NCBI GenBank assembly: GCA_002394165.1
Contig: DGTA01000090.1
Location: 1 to 38,268, forward strand
Length of the DNA: 38,268 nucleotides
Direction: 5' to 3'
Source of the DNA: Lachnospiraceae bacterium UBA4348
GTDB taxonomy: Bacteria > Bacillota > Clostridia > Lachnospirales > Lachnospiraceae
The notes under the pieces are model-generated. The model was not told the origin of the DNA. It ran no database searches and saw nothing but the letters and a program-made list of their open reading frames with translations. Shown in pieces: positions 6,912 to 14,648 of this stretch (positions are counted from its first letter, which is position 1; every line of letters begins with the position of its first letter). The position numbers and the translations under genes are program-made.

Positions 6912-8188
6912 GTATATTTATCCTTGTTGTCTTTATGGTCCTGATGCTCCTGGGCATTCCGGTAGCTGTCGCGCTTGGTATCGCCAGCATCGGCGCCATT
7001 CTTGTTTTTGATACTTCCACGATCGCGTCCGCGGTCAAGCTGATGTATTCCTCCATGAACAGCTTCGTCATGGTAGCGGTCCCGCTGTTCTTCCTGGCGG
7101 GCGTGCTGATGGAAAAGGGCGGCGTGGCTCAGAAGATCTTTGATTTCTGCGAAGATATCGTCGGATGGATCGCCGGCGGCCTCGGCCACGTGAACATCCT
7201 GACCAGTATCCTGTTCGCAGGCATGAGCGGCTCCTCCGTCGCAGACGTGGCCTCCATCGGTGCCCTGTGCGCCAACGCCATGATCCGTTCCGGTTATCCG
7301 GCCACTTACGCCTGGGGCACCACACTGGCAAGCTCCATGCTTGCGACGGTCATTCCGCCTTCTATCCTGATGGTCGTGGCGGCAGCCGTGGCACAGGTCT
7401 CCATGGGAAAAGCCCTGTTCGCCGGCATCATTCCCGGCGTTATCCTGGGCCTGATCATGATGGTCTACAACTATATTTACTGCAAATCCCACAAGATCGG
7501 CCATGTGATCCCGTTTGACGGAAAGAAGCTCGGAAAGAGTTTCTTAAGTTCTCTTCCGGCTCTGCTGGTTCCGGTCATCCTGCTGGGCGGTATGTACACC
7601 GGTTACTTCACCTCCACCGAGGCGGCTGCGATCTGCGTGCTCTACACCCTCATCGTTTCCATGTTCATTTACAGGAAAATGAAAGTGCGTGAGCTTCCCG
7701 AAGTCTTCATGCAGGTAGCAAAAAATACCGGTACGGTGCTGTTTGTCGCTATTACGGCGAAACCCGCCGGACAGCTGTTTACCCTGGATGGTTTCCCGGA
7801 GCAGGTGGCGAAGTCCATCACCGGCATTTCCTCCAATCCGATCCTTGTCATGCTGCTGATCTTCCTGCTGCTTTGCATCATCGGCATGTTCATGGACGCT
7901 ACGGCGGCCATCTACATCTTCATGCCCATCCTGCTGCCGACAGCGACGAGCGTGGGCGTTGACCCGCTGTTCTTCGTGGTATTCATGGTCATCGCGCTGG
8001 CGTTCGGCCTGATCACACCGCCGGTAGGCGTGTGCCTGTATGCGGCCTGCAATGTTTCCGGGCTTTCGATGGAGAAGATCACCAAAGGCCTGGTGCCCTG
8101 GCTGATCCTGCTTTTTATCGGCCTGCTGATCTTCATTCTGTTCCCGCAGCTGATCACGGTGCCGATCAATATGATCTTCCCGGCTTAA
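6908..8188 (+). CDS. dctM: TRAP transporter large membrane subunit (DctM family)
   Basis: A 426-residue, strongly hydrophobic protein with about 12 predicted membrane segments and the usual DctM length. Diagnostic stretches are FAGMSGSSVADVASIGALCANAM near residues 95-120, TTLASSMLATVIPPSILMVV near 140, and GLITPPVGVCLY near the C-terminus. It forms the transport channel of the TRAP system. It begins inside the end of dctQ (ATGA overlap), so the two subunits are made together. Confidence 0.93.
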   Translation: MSIFILVVFMVLMLLGIPVAVALGIASIGAILVFDTSTIASAVKLMYSSMNSFVMVAVPLFFLAGVLMEKGGVAQKIFDFCEDIVGWIAGGLGHVNILTSILFAGMSGSSVADVASIGALCANAMIRSGYPATYAWGTTLASSMLATVIPPSILMVVAAAVAQVSMGKALFAGIIPGVILGLIMMVYNYIYCKSHKIGHVIPFDGKKLGKSFLSSLPALLVPVILLGGMYTGYFTSTEAAAICVLYTLIVSMFIYRKMKVRELPEVFMQVAKNTGTVLFVAITAKPAGQLFTLDGFPEQVAKSITGISSNPILVMLLIFLLLCIIGMFMDATAAIYIFMPILLPTATSVGVDPLFFVVFMVIALAFGLITPPVGVCLYAACNVSGLSMEKITKGLVPWLILLFIGLLIFILFPQLITVPINMIFPA

Positions 8189-8217
8189 CGGGGATTTAAA
8201 AGAAAATTGTGTTGCAC

Positions 8218-8253
8218 GTGAACGGCGGTTTTGAAAAAAGATCAGCCGTTCAC
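8218..8253 (+). promoter_or_regulatory. Hairpin between dctM and the isomerase gene
   Basis: GTGAACGGC (8218-8226) pairs perfectly with GCCGTTCAC (8245-8253) around an 18-base loop. No T-run follows, so it is not a standard terminator. A weak promoter-like TTGAAA at 8231-8236 lies in the loop. Its role could be attenuation, mRNA processing or an operator. Confidence 0.4.
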
Positions 8254-8306
8254 ATTAATATAGGGTCTTTCTATTAACCAAAATACAACGGAGGACGGAC
8301 ACAACA

Positions 8307-9122
8307 ATGAAATTTGGATGTTGCCTGAATATGGTGGCCGGCGGTCCTGACGGAACGGGAATCGAGCATATCGAGAAGCTGGCACAGCTGGGTTATGACT
8401 ATGTGGAACTGCCGACGGCCCAGATGATGGAACTGGATGATGAAGCCTTTGCCGCTTTTAAGGAGAGGCTGTTCAAAGCCGGGATCCCCTGTGAAACGAG
8501 CAATAACCTTTTTCCGGTCAATATGCGTCTGACGGGTCCCGACGTCGATATGGACAAGATCACGGACTATGCCCGCCGGGCTTTTGCCAGGGATCATGAG
8601 ATCGGAGTGAAGATCTGCGTCTTCGGCAGCGGGCCGGCCAAAAATGTGCCCGAAGGCTTCCCGATGGAGAGGGGCTTCATGCAGGTGGCGGAGATCCTGA
8701 GAAAGATCGGGCCTATCGCTGCGGAGTACGGGATCACCATCGTGCTCGAGCCGCTGCGCAAGGCGGAGTGCAATCTGATCAACACCTTCGCGGAAGGTGT
8801 GGAGATGGCCAAAACGGCAAAGGTGGACAACGTAAAGGTGCTGGTGGACTTCTATCACCTGACGGTGGAAAACGAGCCGGTATCCAACCTGTCCCGTGAC
8901 GGAGAGGAATTCCTTCGCCATGTTCATTTCGCAAATCCGAACGGAAGGGTTTATCCCGTCTCTCTGGATGAGGCCGATTACGGTCCCTTCATGGAGGCCC
9001 TTAAGGATGCAAAATACGACGCCCGCATCAGCTGTGAGGCTTACACGCCGAACGGGTTCGATCATGATGCGGAAGTAACCATGGAATTTTTCAGAAAGCT
9101 GCAGGAGAAGTATGGAGCCTAA
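8307..9122 (+). CDS. Sugar phosphate isomerase/epimerase-like TIM-barrel protein
   Basis: A 271-residue protein of the xylose-isomerase-like TIM-barrel superfamily, which includes hydroxypyruvate isomerase, D-tagatose 3-epimerase, 2-oxotetronate isomerase and D-apiose isomerase. Visible landmarks are MKFGCCLNM at the start, a metal-binding Glu in ITIVLEPL (near residue 152), Asp and His in VKVLVDFYHL (near 182-185), His in LRHVHFANPNG (near 210) and the last Glu in ISCEAY (near 247). These Glu/Asp/His/Glu positions fit a divalent-metal site for keto-aldose isomerisation or epimerisation. It probably converts the imported or oxidised sugar to the substrate of the FGGY kinase. Confidence 0.85.
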   Translation: MKFGCCLNMVAGGPDGTGIEHIEKLAQLGYDYVELPTAQMMELDDEAFAAFKERLFKAGIPCETSNNLFPVNMRLTGPDVDMDKITDYARRAFARDHEIGVKICVFGSGPAKNVPEGFPMERGFMQVAEILRKIGPIAAEYGITIVLEPLRKAECNLINTFAEGVEMAKTAKVDNVKVLVDFYHLTVENEPVSNLSRDGEEFLRHVHFANPNGRVYPVSLDEADYGPFMEALKDAKYDARISCEAYTPNGFDHDAEVTMEFFRKLQEKYGA

Positions 9123-9918
9123 TCTGCTGCTGACGGTCTCCGAGGATTCGGGACTGTCCGTTCCGGCAATGACTGTCATCGCGCTGCTTCTGCTGATGCT
9201 TCCCTATCTGATCCGGCGGTATACGGGCAAGTCCGTGACCGAATGGGTCCGCCTGTCCGTGATCATTGACGGGATCCAGTCAGCGGCGGACAGAGTACGC
9301 TTTGCTCTGTTCGGAAAGACGCCTCCCGGGGAGGATGCCGGGGCCTTTGCTGAAAAGAAGAAAAAGCAGCCGGCCGCGGCCGTTCCGGAAAAAAGCCGGA
9401 GCGCCGGCAGCGTGCAGAGTGAGTACCTGCGCTTTATCGCGGATGCGGTCAATTTCGGACGGAGGAACAAGCTTTTTACCATCGTGCCGGGAAATCTTCG
9501 CTGCGGGGAGGAGGAAGCCGATCTGACCATGATCATCGTGACTCATGCCAGGGTGATCGGGGTGATGGCCATTCCCTCAGAAGGAGAGATCACGTGCGCG
9601 AAAAACGGGACTGCCTGGAAACAGACAGCCGGGACAGAGACAGAAACGATCGGCGACCTTGGCGGACGCCGCGCTGTGCAGCACGATCTGGCGGAGAAAG
9701 CCCTTAAAGCGGCGGGGATGGGAAGGACCGTCTATGAGACGGCTCTGGTCTTTACCGGAAGGGATACGTCTCTGACAGGCGCCAGGCCGGAGTACGCCTA
9801 CACAGCAGCATCGTTTTTTGAAAGCCTTCAGACACAGGCGGATCTGCAGAGCGGTTCGCTTGATCCGAGGCAGACCGGTCAGAGGATCAACCAGCTTCGC
9901 CGGAAAAAGACCAGTTAG
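9112..9918 (+). CDS. Membrane-anchored protein of unknown function in the catabolic operon
   Basis: A 268-residue protein I do not recognise. An N-terminal hydrophobic helix (about residues 18-36) is followed by a basic, Pro/Ala-rich linker (about 80-105) and a soluble domain. One stretch (LRCGEEEADLTMIIVTHARVIGV, about 130-150, then a Trp near 170) faintly recalls NERD-type nuclease-related domains, but catalytic residues are not evident. It starts inside the isomerase gene with an 11-base overlap in a different frame and stops 15 bases before the kinase gene, so it is a real co-translated member of the operon. It could be a membrane scaffold or sensor; nothing in sequence proves a role. Confidence 0.75.
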   Translation: MEPNLLLTVSEDSGLSVPAMTVIALLLLMLPYLIRRYTGKSVTEWVRLSVIIDGIQSAADRVRFALFGKTPPGEDAGAFAEKKKKQPAAAVPEKSRSAGSVQSEYLRFIADAVNFGRRNKLFTIVPGNLRCGEEEADLTMIIVTHARVIGVMAIPSEGEITCAKNGTAWKQTAGTETETIGDLGGRRAVQHDLAEKALKAAGMGRTVYETALVFTGRDTSLTGARPEYAYTAASFFESLQTQADLQSGSLDPRQTGQRINQLRRKKTS

Positions 9919-9933
9919 GAGGCAGAAAATCGT

Positions 9934-11460
9934 ATGAAAAAATATTTACTGGGACTTGATGTAGGCACCAGCAGCCTGAAAACCGCGATCATTGACCAGG
10001 ACGGGAACCTTGTCGCGAAAAGCGCCATGGAATATGAGCCCAAGGCCCTTTTCCCGGGATGGCAGGAGATCAGCGCGGAGAGCATCTGGAAAGCTGTCAT
10101 GGGAAACCTGAAGGCGATGATCAAAGAGGGCGACATCGATCCGTCCCTGATCGCGGGTATCGGCATCTCCTGTCTGTGTCCGGGCCTTGTGGCCCTTGGC
10201 GCTAACGGGGAGGTTCTGCAGGATCCCATCATCTACTCCGACCGCAGGAGCGTGGAGGAGGCGGAGATGATCAAGCAGGCGGTCGGCATGGACCATCTGT
10301 TCTATATCACGGCCAACCGCTGCATGTCCGGCGCCATGTCCGGAACCAGCATGCTCTGGATCAAGAACCACTGCCCGGACATCTATGAAAAGACAAGATA
10401 TTTCGGCCATATCAACACCATGCTGGGCGTCATGCTGACCGGGAAATTTGCGATCGACCGTTCCAACGCTTCCTATACTTCCATGTTCGACACCAGGGGG
10501 AAGCTGGAGTGGAGCCGAGAGCTGGCGGAAAAGATCGGCATCGATTTTGAAAAGCTGCCGCCCCTGATGGATTCGGACCAGGTGCTGGGCGGCCTGGACA
10601 ACCAGGAGTTTATCGAGATGGGCATTCCGGCGGGAACGCCGGTCGTGATCGGCGGCGGTGATACCGCCTGCGCTTCCCTGGCGGCCGGCATCGTGAAGAA
10701 CGGTGACGTGTGCGAATCCGTGGGAACGACCAACGTGCTGACCATCTGCGTGGACCAGCCCAACTTCAGCCCCAGCAACATCAACCGCTGCCACGTGGTC
10801 AAGGGGACCTGGATCTACCAGGGAGCCATGTCCCATGCGGGAGGATCGCTGCGCTGGTTCAAGGATACCTTCTGCCAGGATATGATCGCTGAGGCGAACA
10901 GGACCGGCGAGAATGTGTTCGACCTGATGACCAGGGCGGCCAGTCAGACCTCAGCCGGAGCGAACGGAGTGGTATTCCTTCCCTACATGATGGGAGAGCG
11001 CTCTCCTGTCTGGGACAGCGACGCCAGAGGTGTTTTCTTCGGGCTGTCACTGAACTCGACCAGGAGCGACATGATCCGTGCGGTCCTTGAGGCTGCGGCT
11101 TACGGCACCAGGCAGCTCAAAGAGATCGCGGAGGACCTGACGGGCCTTTCCCTGAAACGGTTCTCATCACTGGGCGGCGGAGCCAAGAGCGAACTGTGGT
11201 CACAGATCAAGGCGGATGTCATCGGCGTAGACCTGGATATCCTGGACATGAATGACATGGCGCCGGTCGGAGCGGCCCTGCTTGCCGGTGTCGGAGCGGG
11301 GATCTTCAAGGATGCTGTCGAAGCTTCCACGCATATTGAAAAGAAGCTTTACCGCCGCGTGGTCAGCAGCCGCGTAAATGACGCGGTGTACAAAAAGCGC
11401 TATGAGACTTATATCCAGCTGTATCCGAGACTGAAAGAACTTTATCAGCTGAGCAGGTGA
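9934..11460 (+). CDS. FGGY-family carbohydrate kinase
   Basis: A 508-residue cytoplasmic kinase that phosphorylates a sugar, ketose or polyol with ATP. The N-terminal ATPase fold begins GLDVGTSSLK (7-16); VVIGGGDTACASLAAG (near 237) holds the catalytic Asp, GTTNVLT and GAMSHAGGSLRWF are substrate-proximal, and SSLGGGAKSELWSQIKADV with MAPVGAALLAGVGAG forms the C-terminal FGGY signature. It is less close to xylulokinase than the protein at 33317: the GQMHG stretch is replaced by SCLCPGLV. TAGGAGG precedes the ATG. As last gene of the TRAP operon it likely phosphorylates the product of the isomerase or the dehydrogenase. Confidence 0.9.
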   Translation: MKKYLLGLDVGTSSLKTAIIDQDGNLVAKSAMEYEPKALFPGWQEISAESIWKAVMGNLKAMIKEGDIDPSLIAGIGISCLCPGLVALGANGEVLQDPIIYSDRRSVEEAEMIKQAVGMDHLFYITANRCMSGAMSGTSMLWIKNHCPDIYEKTRYFGHINTMLGVMLTGKFAIDRSNASYTSMFDTRGKLEWSRELAEKIGIDFEKLPPLMDSDQVLGGLDNQEFIEMGIPAGTPVVIGGGDTACASLAAGIVKNGDVCESVGTTNVLTICVDQPNFSPSNINRCHVVKGTWIYQGAMSHAGGSLRWFKDTFCQDMIAEANRTGENVFDLMTRAASQTSAGANGVVFLPYMMGERSPVWDSDARGVFFGLSLNSTRSDMIRAVLEAAAYGTRQLKEIAEDLTGLSLKRFSSLGGGAKSELWSQIKADVIGVDLDILDMNDMAPVGAALLAGVGAGIFKDAVEASTHIEKKLYRRVVSSRVNDAVYKKRYETYIQLYPRLKELYQLSR

Positions 11461-11483
11461 TAAGCTGGTTTCAGGGGTCATTA

Positions 11484-11573
11484 TGAAAAAATTTTACAAA
11501 TAAGACCGTCGATATTTAGGATAAATCACGAAAATGAAAATATAATGTCATCTTATATTGAAATATTTTTTCA
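11484..11573 (+). promoter_or_regulatory. Three-box RpiR-type operator array upstream of the ADH-aldolase-ABC operon
   Basis: Box 1 TGAAAAAATTTTACA (11484-11498), box 2 TGAAAATATAATGTCA (11535-11550) and box 3 TGAAATATTTTTTCA (11559-11573). Box-to-box distances are 51 and 24 bases, against 51 and 23 in the array at 4110-4198. Box 3 is again a TGAAA-N5-TTTCA palindrome over the -35 region. The repeated architecture is strong evidence for one common regulator of both operons. Confidence 0.6.
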
Positions 11574-11586
11574 TAAATGATATGTT
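11558..11586 (+). promoter_or_regulatory. Promoter of the ADH-aldolase-ABC operon
   Basis: TTGAAA (11558-11563), a 17-base spacer and TATGTT (11581-11586), overlapping operator box 3 in the same way as the promoter at 4183-4211. Confidence 0.6.
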
Positions 11587-11637
11587 CTAGTCAGACAAAC
11601 GAATCATACATGGTATGCAGAAAGGAGCTTACACGTT

Positions 11638-12687
11638 ATGAAAGCAGTTGTTCTCCACGGTCCTGAAAACTATCCCAATAACTATGAAGTTATGGACATT
11701 GAAAAGCCGTCCTGCGGCAAGAGAGAGATCCTTCTGAAAATGAAGGCGGCAGCCCTCTGCGGCACCGACAAACGCATCTTTACCGGCGGCAAGACAAAAG
11801 GCGTCCGTCCCGACTCGGTGGTCGGCCATGAGATCTGCGGCGTGATCGAGCAGGTCGGCGAGGAAGTCGAAGGCTTCAGCGCAGGCGAAAAGGTTGCGAT
11901 CGCCAACGTTATCCCGTGCGGACACTGCTCAGCCTGCCTTTCCGGCAGAGAGAATGCCTGCCTGAACCGCAAGGCGATCGGCTACGAGTTCAACGGCGGA
12001 TTTGAAGAGTATGTGCTGGTTCCCGAGATCTGCATCCAGAGCGGCAATGTGGTGAAGCTTCCCGAGTCTGTCAGCTACGCAGCCGGCGCACTGATCGAGC
12101 CGCTTGCCTGCTGCATCAGAGGTCTTTACAACACCGGAACGGGATTCAATGACACAGTTCTGATCATCGGCGCCGGCCCCATCGGCCTGATGCATCTGCA
12201 GCTGTCCCTGATCGCGGGAGCACAGAAGGTCATCGTCAGCGAACTCGATCCCGAGAAGAGAAAGATCGCTGCAGAGCTTGGCGCATGCCGCGTGGTGGAC
12301 TCCTCCAAGGAAGACCTTCACGCGATCGTGATGGAAGAGACAAACGGCGAAGGCGTTGACCGCATCGTTATGGCGATCGGCGTTCCGGCACTGGTCGACT
12401 CCACCTTCAAGCTGGCCAAGAAGGGCGGCACGGTCTGCCTGTTCGCCGGCTTCCCGAAAGGAAAGATGAGCGAGATCGATCCGAGCGTGATCCACTACAA
12501 CGAGCTGAACATCACCGGCAGCACCGCTTACAAGAGAAGCGACTACCTGCAGGCGGCCGATATGGTCATCAACGGAAAGATCGACCTCGACGCCATCGTA
12601 TCCGCTAAATTCAAACTGGATGATTTCAGGGAGGCCCTGGAGCTTCATATGGCAGGAACCGCTCTGAAGGTCGTTATTGAAGACTGA
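11638..12687 (+). CDS. Zinc-dependent alcohol dehydrogenase (MDR family)
   Basis: A 349-residue medium-chain dehydrogenase. The catalytic zinc site is Cys41 (CGTD), His64-Glu65 (VVGHE) and Glu154; the structural zinc site is Cys94, Cys97, Cys100 and Cys108. GAGPIG (178-183) binds the cofactor, and Glu202 in SELDPEKR favours NAD. The pattern is that of sorbitol, threonine or galactitol-phosphate dehydrogenase-like enzymes, so it likely oxidises a secondary hydroxyl of a polyol, sugar or sugar acid. It is the first gene of the operon controlled by the array at 11484-11573, with AAAGGAG upstream. The substrate is not known. Confidence 0.9.
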   Translation: MKAVVLHGPENYPNNYEVMDIEKPSCGKREILLKMKAAALCGTDKRIFTGGKTKGVRPDSVVGHEICGVIEQVGEEVEGFSAGEKVAIANVIPCGHCSACLSGRENACLNRKAIGYEFNGGFEEYVLVPEICIQSGNVVKLPESVSYAAGALIEPLACCIRGLYNTGTGFNDTVLIIGAGPIGLMHLQLSLIAGAQKVIVSELDPEKRKIAAELGACRVVDSSKEDLHAIVMEETNGEGVDRIVMAIGVPALVDSTFKLAKKGGTVCLFAGFPKGKMSEIDPSVIHYNELNITGSTAYKRSDYLQAADMVINGKIDLDAIVSAKFKLDDFREALELHMAGTALKVVIED

Positions 12688-12747
12688 GAAACCGGACAAT
12701 CATAAAGGGCACGATTAAATTTCATATATAAGAAAGGAAGAAGAACT

Positions 12748-13632
12748 ATGGTAGAACCGATGTACGCAATGGGAAAAGCAGTCAGACTTTCAAGAATGGT
12801 AAATCCTGAGAGCAATAAGATGATGGCGATCACGGTCGATCATGCGACCTCCCGCGGCATTGCTCCGATGACCGGTATTCAGGATATCCAGGGCGCGATC
12901 GACAAGATCGTGGCAGGGGTTCCGGATGCCATGACAATGACCGGCGGTATCCAGAAGCGCTGCTGGGGACCTCATGTTGGTTCCGGCATCTCCGTCCTTC
13001 ACAAGATCTCCAACTATGCTCCGACCTCTCCCACGAACGACGTGGTGTTCGGTTCTGTTGACGCTGCTGTCCGCATGGGCGCAGACGCTGTCTCCATGGG
13101 CTGCATGACCCTGGGCGATTTCCAGAACGAGCAGTTTGCCCGCATCGGCGAAGTGAGTGAATACTGCGACAAGATCGGCATGCCGCTGATCGGCCATGTA
13201 TATCCGAAGGGTGAGAGCGTTCCCGTTGACAAGAGAACTGCATGGGAGAACATTGCTTACTGCGTAAGAAGCGCCTGCGAGCTGGGCATGGACGTTGTCA
13301 AGACCACCTACACCGGTGATCCCGAGAGCATGGCCAAAGCGATCGCCTGCGTACCCTCTTCCTTCCGCGTTGTTATCCAGGGCGGTGACACACCCAAGGG
13401 CCTTGAGGGCGATGCACTTCTTGACTACTACATGAACATGACCAGAGATGCTCTGGATGCCGGCTGCGGCGGTGTCACCATGGGCCGCTGGGTATGGGAC
13501 AACGACGATGTGACCGCTCTGGTCATCGCTCTTCGCCGCCTGATCCACAAAGGCATCAGCGCCAAGGAGTGCATGGAGCTTTACAAGACCGTTAAGAACG
13601 ACAAGAATTACGAGGCTTACAAGGTTCTCTGA
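12748..13632 (+). CDS. Class I aldolase, DeoC/LacD/FbaB-like family
   Basis: A 294-residue TIM-barrel aldolase resembling class I fructose-bisphosphate aldolase and LsrF. AITVDHA (27-33) carries the conserved Asp, Lys185 in DVVKTTYTGD is the expected Schiff-base Lys, and VIQGGDTPKG (209-218) with GVTMGRWVW (242-250) forms the phosphate-binding end. The active site therefore looks complete and suits a phosphorylated ketose or keto acid. In this operon it probably cleaves the phosphorylated intermediate to dihydroxyacetone phosphate or a related C3 unit plus an aldehyde. It follows the dehydrogenase by 60 bases with an AGGAAG site and precedes the lactonase-like gene by two bases. Confidence 0.85.
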   Translation: MVEPMYAMGKAVRLSRMVNPESNKMMAITVDHATSRGIAPMTGIQDIQGAIDKIVAGVPDAMTMTGGIQKRCWGPHVGSGISVLHKISNYAPTSPTNDVVFGSVDAAVRMGADAVSMGCMTLGDFQNEQFARIGEVSEYCDKIGMPLIGHVYPKGESVPVDKRTAWENIAYCVRSACELGMDVVKTTYTGDPESMAKAIACVPSSFRVVIQGGDTPKGLEGDALLDYYMNMTRDALDAGCGGVTMGRWVWDNDDVTALVIALRRLIHKGISAKECMELYKTVKNDKNYEAYKVL

Positions 13633-13634
13633 TC

Positions 13635-14597
13635 ATGAAAGAACGCGTTTTTCAAACCGTATTGGGGAATATAGATGAAAGCTCGCTGGGGCACTGCCAG
13701 CCCCACGAGCACATCTATATCGTGGGGACAACGGACCAGGAGATCTGCCCGCTGATCTGCATGAACAATCTTCCGCTCTCAGCAAAGGAACTGACTTATT
13801 ATCACGAAAAAGGCGGAGGGACGGTGGTGGATGCCAATCCCCTGGCGACCGGACGCGACGCGCTGGCTCTGCAGGATATTTCCAGGCTGAGCGGCGTCAA
13901 CATCATTGCCACGACCGGCTATCATATTCCGAAATTCTACCGCGCGGACCACTGGATCTGGACGACCCCCGAAGAGGAGCTGACTGAGCTGTTCGCTTCG
14001 GAGATCACCGAAGGGATGTTCATGGAAGGCTTCTATGTAAAGCCGACGGTGAGAACGGATGTGAAGGCGGGCCTGATCAAGGCGATGATCACAAGTGAGG
14101 GACTGGAAAACGCACACACGGTGCGCTGCCTGACGGCCGCGGGAAAAGCGGCCAGGCAGACCGGCGCTTCCATTATGGTCCATACCGAGGGAGTGGACGA
14201 GCTTAAAATGATCGATCTCCTGGCGGGAAAGATCGGACTTGATCCGTCAAAGATCCTGGTATGCCATGTGGACCGCCAGGTGGAAGATCTGGAAAGACAT
14301 GAACAGATCGCTGCGCAGGGCGTTTTCATGGAATATGACACCATCACGCTCTTCCAGTTCCACAACAATGCCGATGAGCTGAAGATGCTCCGGCACATGG
14401 CAGACAAAGGTTATCTCGACCAGATCCTCATTTCCACGGATCCGGAGACGGACCGTATGAAGGCTTACGGGTCAAAGGTCGGCATCGACTACATACTTGA
14501 ACACTTTATCCCGCTGATGCGGCTGTGCGGCTTTTCTGCGGAAGAGATCGAAAAGATCACCCGGAAGAATCCGGCGGCGGCGCTGTGTGTGGGATGA
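13635..14597 (+). CDS. Phosphotriesterase-family metal hydrolase, probable lactonase
   Basis: A 320-residue amidohydrolase-superfamily protein of the phosphotriesterase/PLL group. Candidate metal ligands are all visible: His24 and His26 in PHEH, Lys149 in GLIKAM (the bridging, carbamylated Lys), His183 in MVHTEG, His211 in VCHVDR and Asp269 in ISTDP. Members in sugar operons often hydrolyse sugar lactones made by a dehydrogenase, which fits the neighbouring zinc dehydrogenase. The start lies two bases after the aldolase stop and has only a weak ribosome site, suggesting translational coupling. Phosphotriester or aryl-ester activity would be incidental. Confidence 0.85.
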   Translation: MKERVFQTVLGNIDESSLGHCQPHEHIYIVGTTDQEICPLICMNNLPLSAKELTYYHEKGGGTVVDANPLATGRDALALQDISRLSGVNIIATTGYHIPKFYRADHWIWTTPEEELTELFASEITEGMFMEGFYVKPTVRTDVKAGLIKAMITSEGLENAHTVRCLTAAGKAARQTGASIMVHTEGVDELKMIDLLAGKIGLDPSKILVCHVDRQVEDLERHEQIAAQGVFMEYDTITLFQFHNNADELKMLRHMADKGYLDQILISTDPETDRMKAYGSKVGIDYILEHFIPLMRLCGFSAEEIEKITRKNPAAALCVG

Positions 14598-14648
14598 ATA
14601 GTAGCTTTTGGTTTTTGCTTTTAAAGTATCTGACGGAGGAAAAGTACT

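Noticed and set aside
13635..14597. True phosphotriesterase for organophosphates
   Set aside because: The operon context and family history favour a sugar lactonase; the motif set does not separate the two but man-made esters are an unlikely natural substrate.
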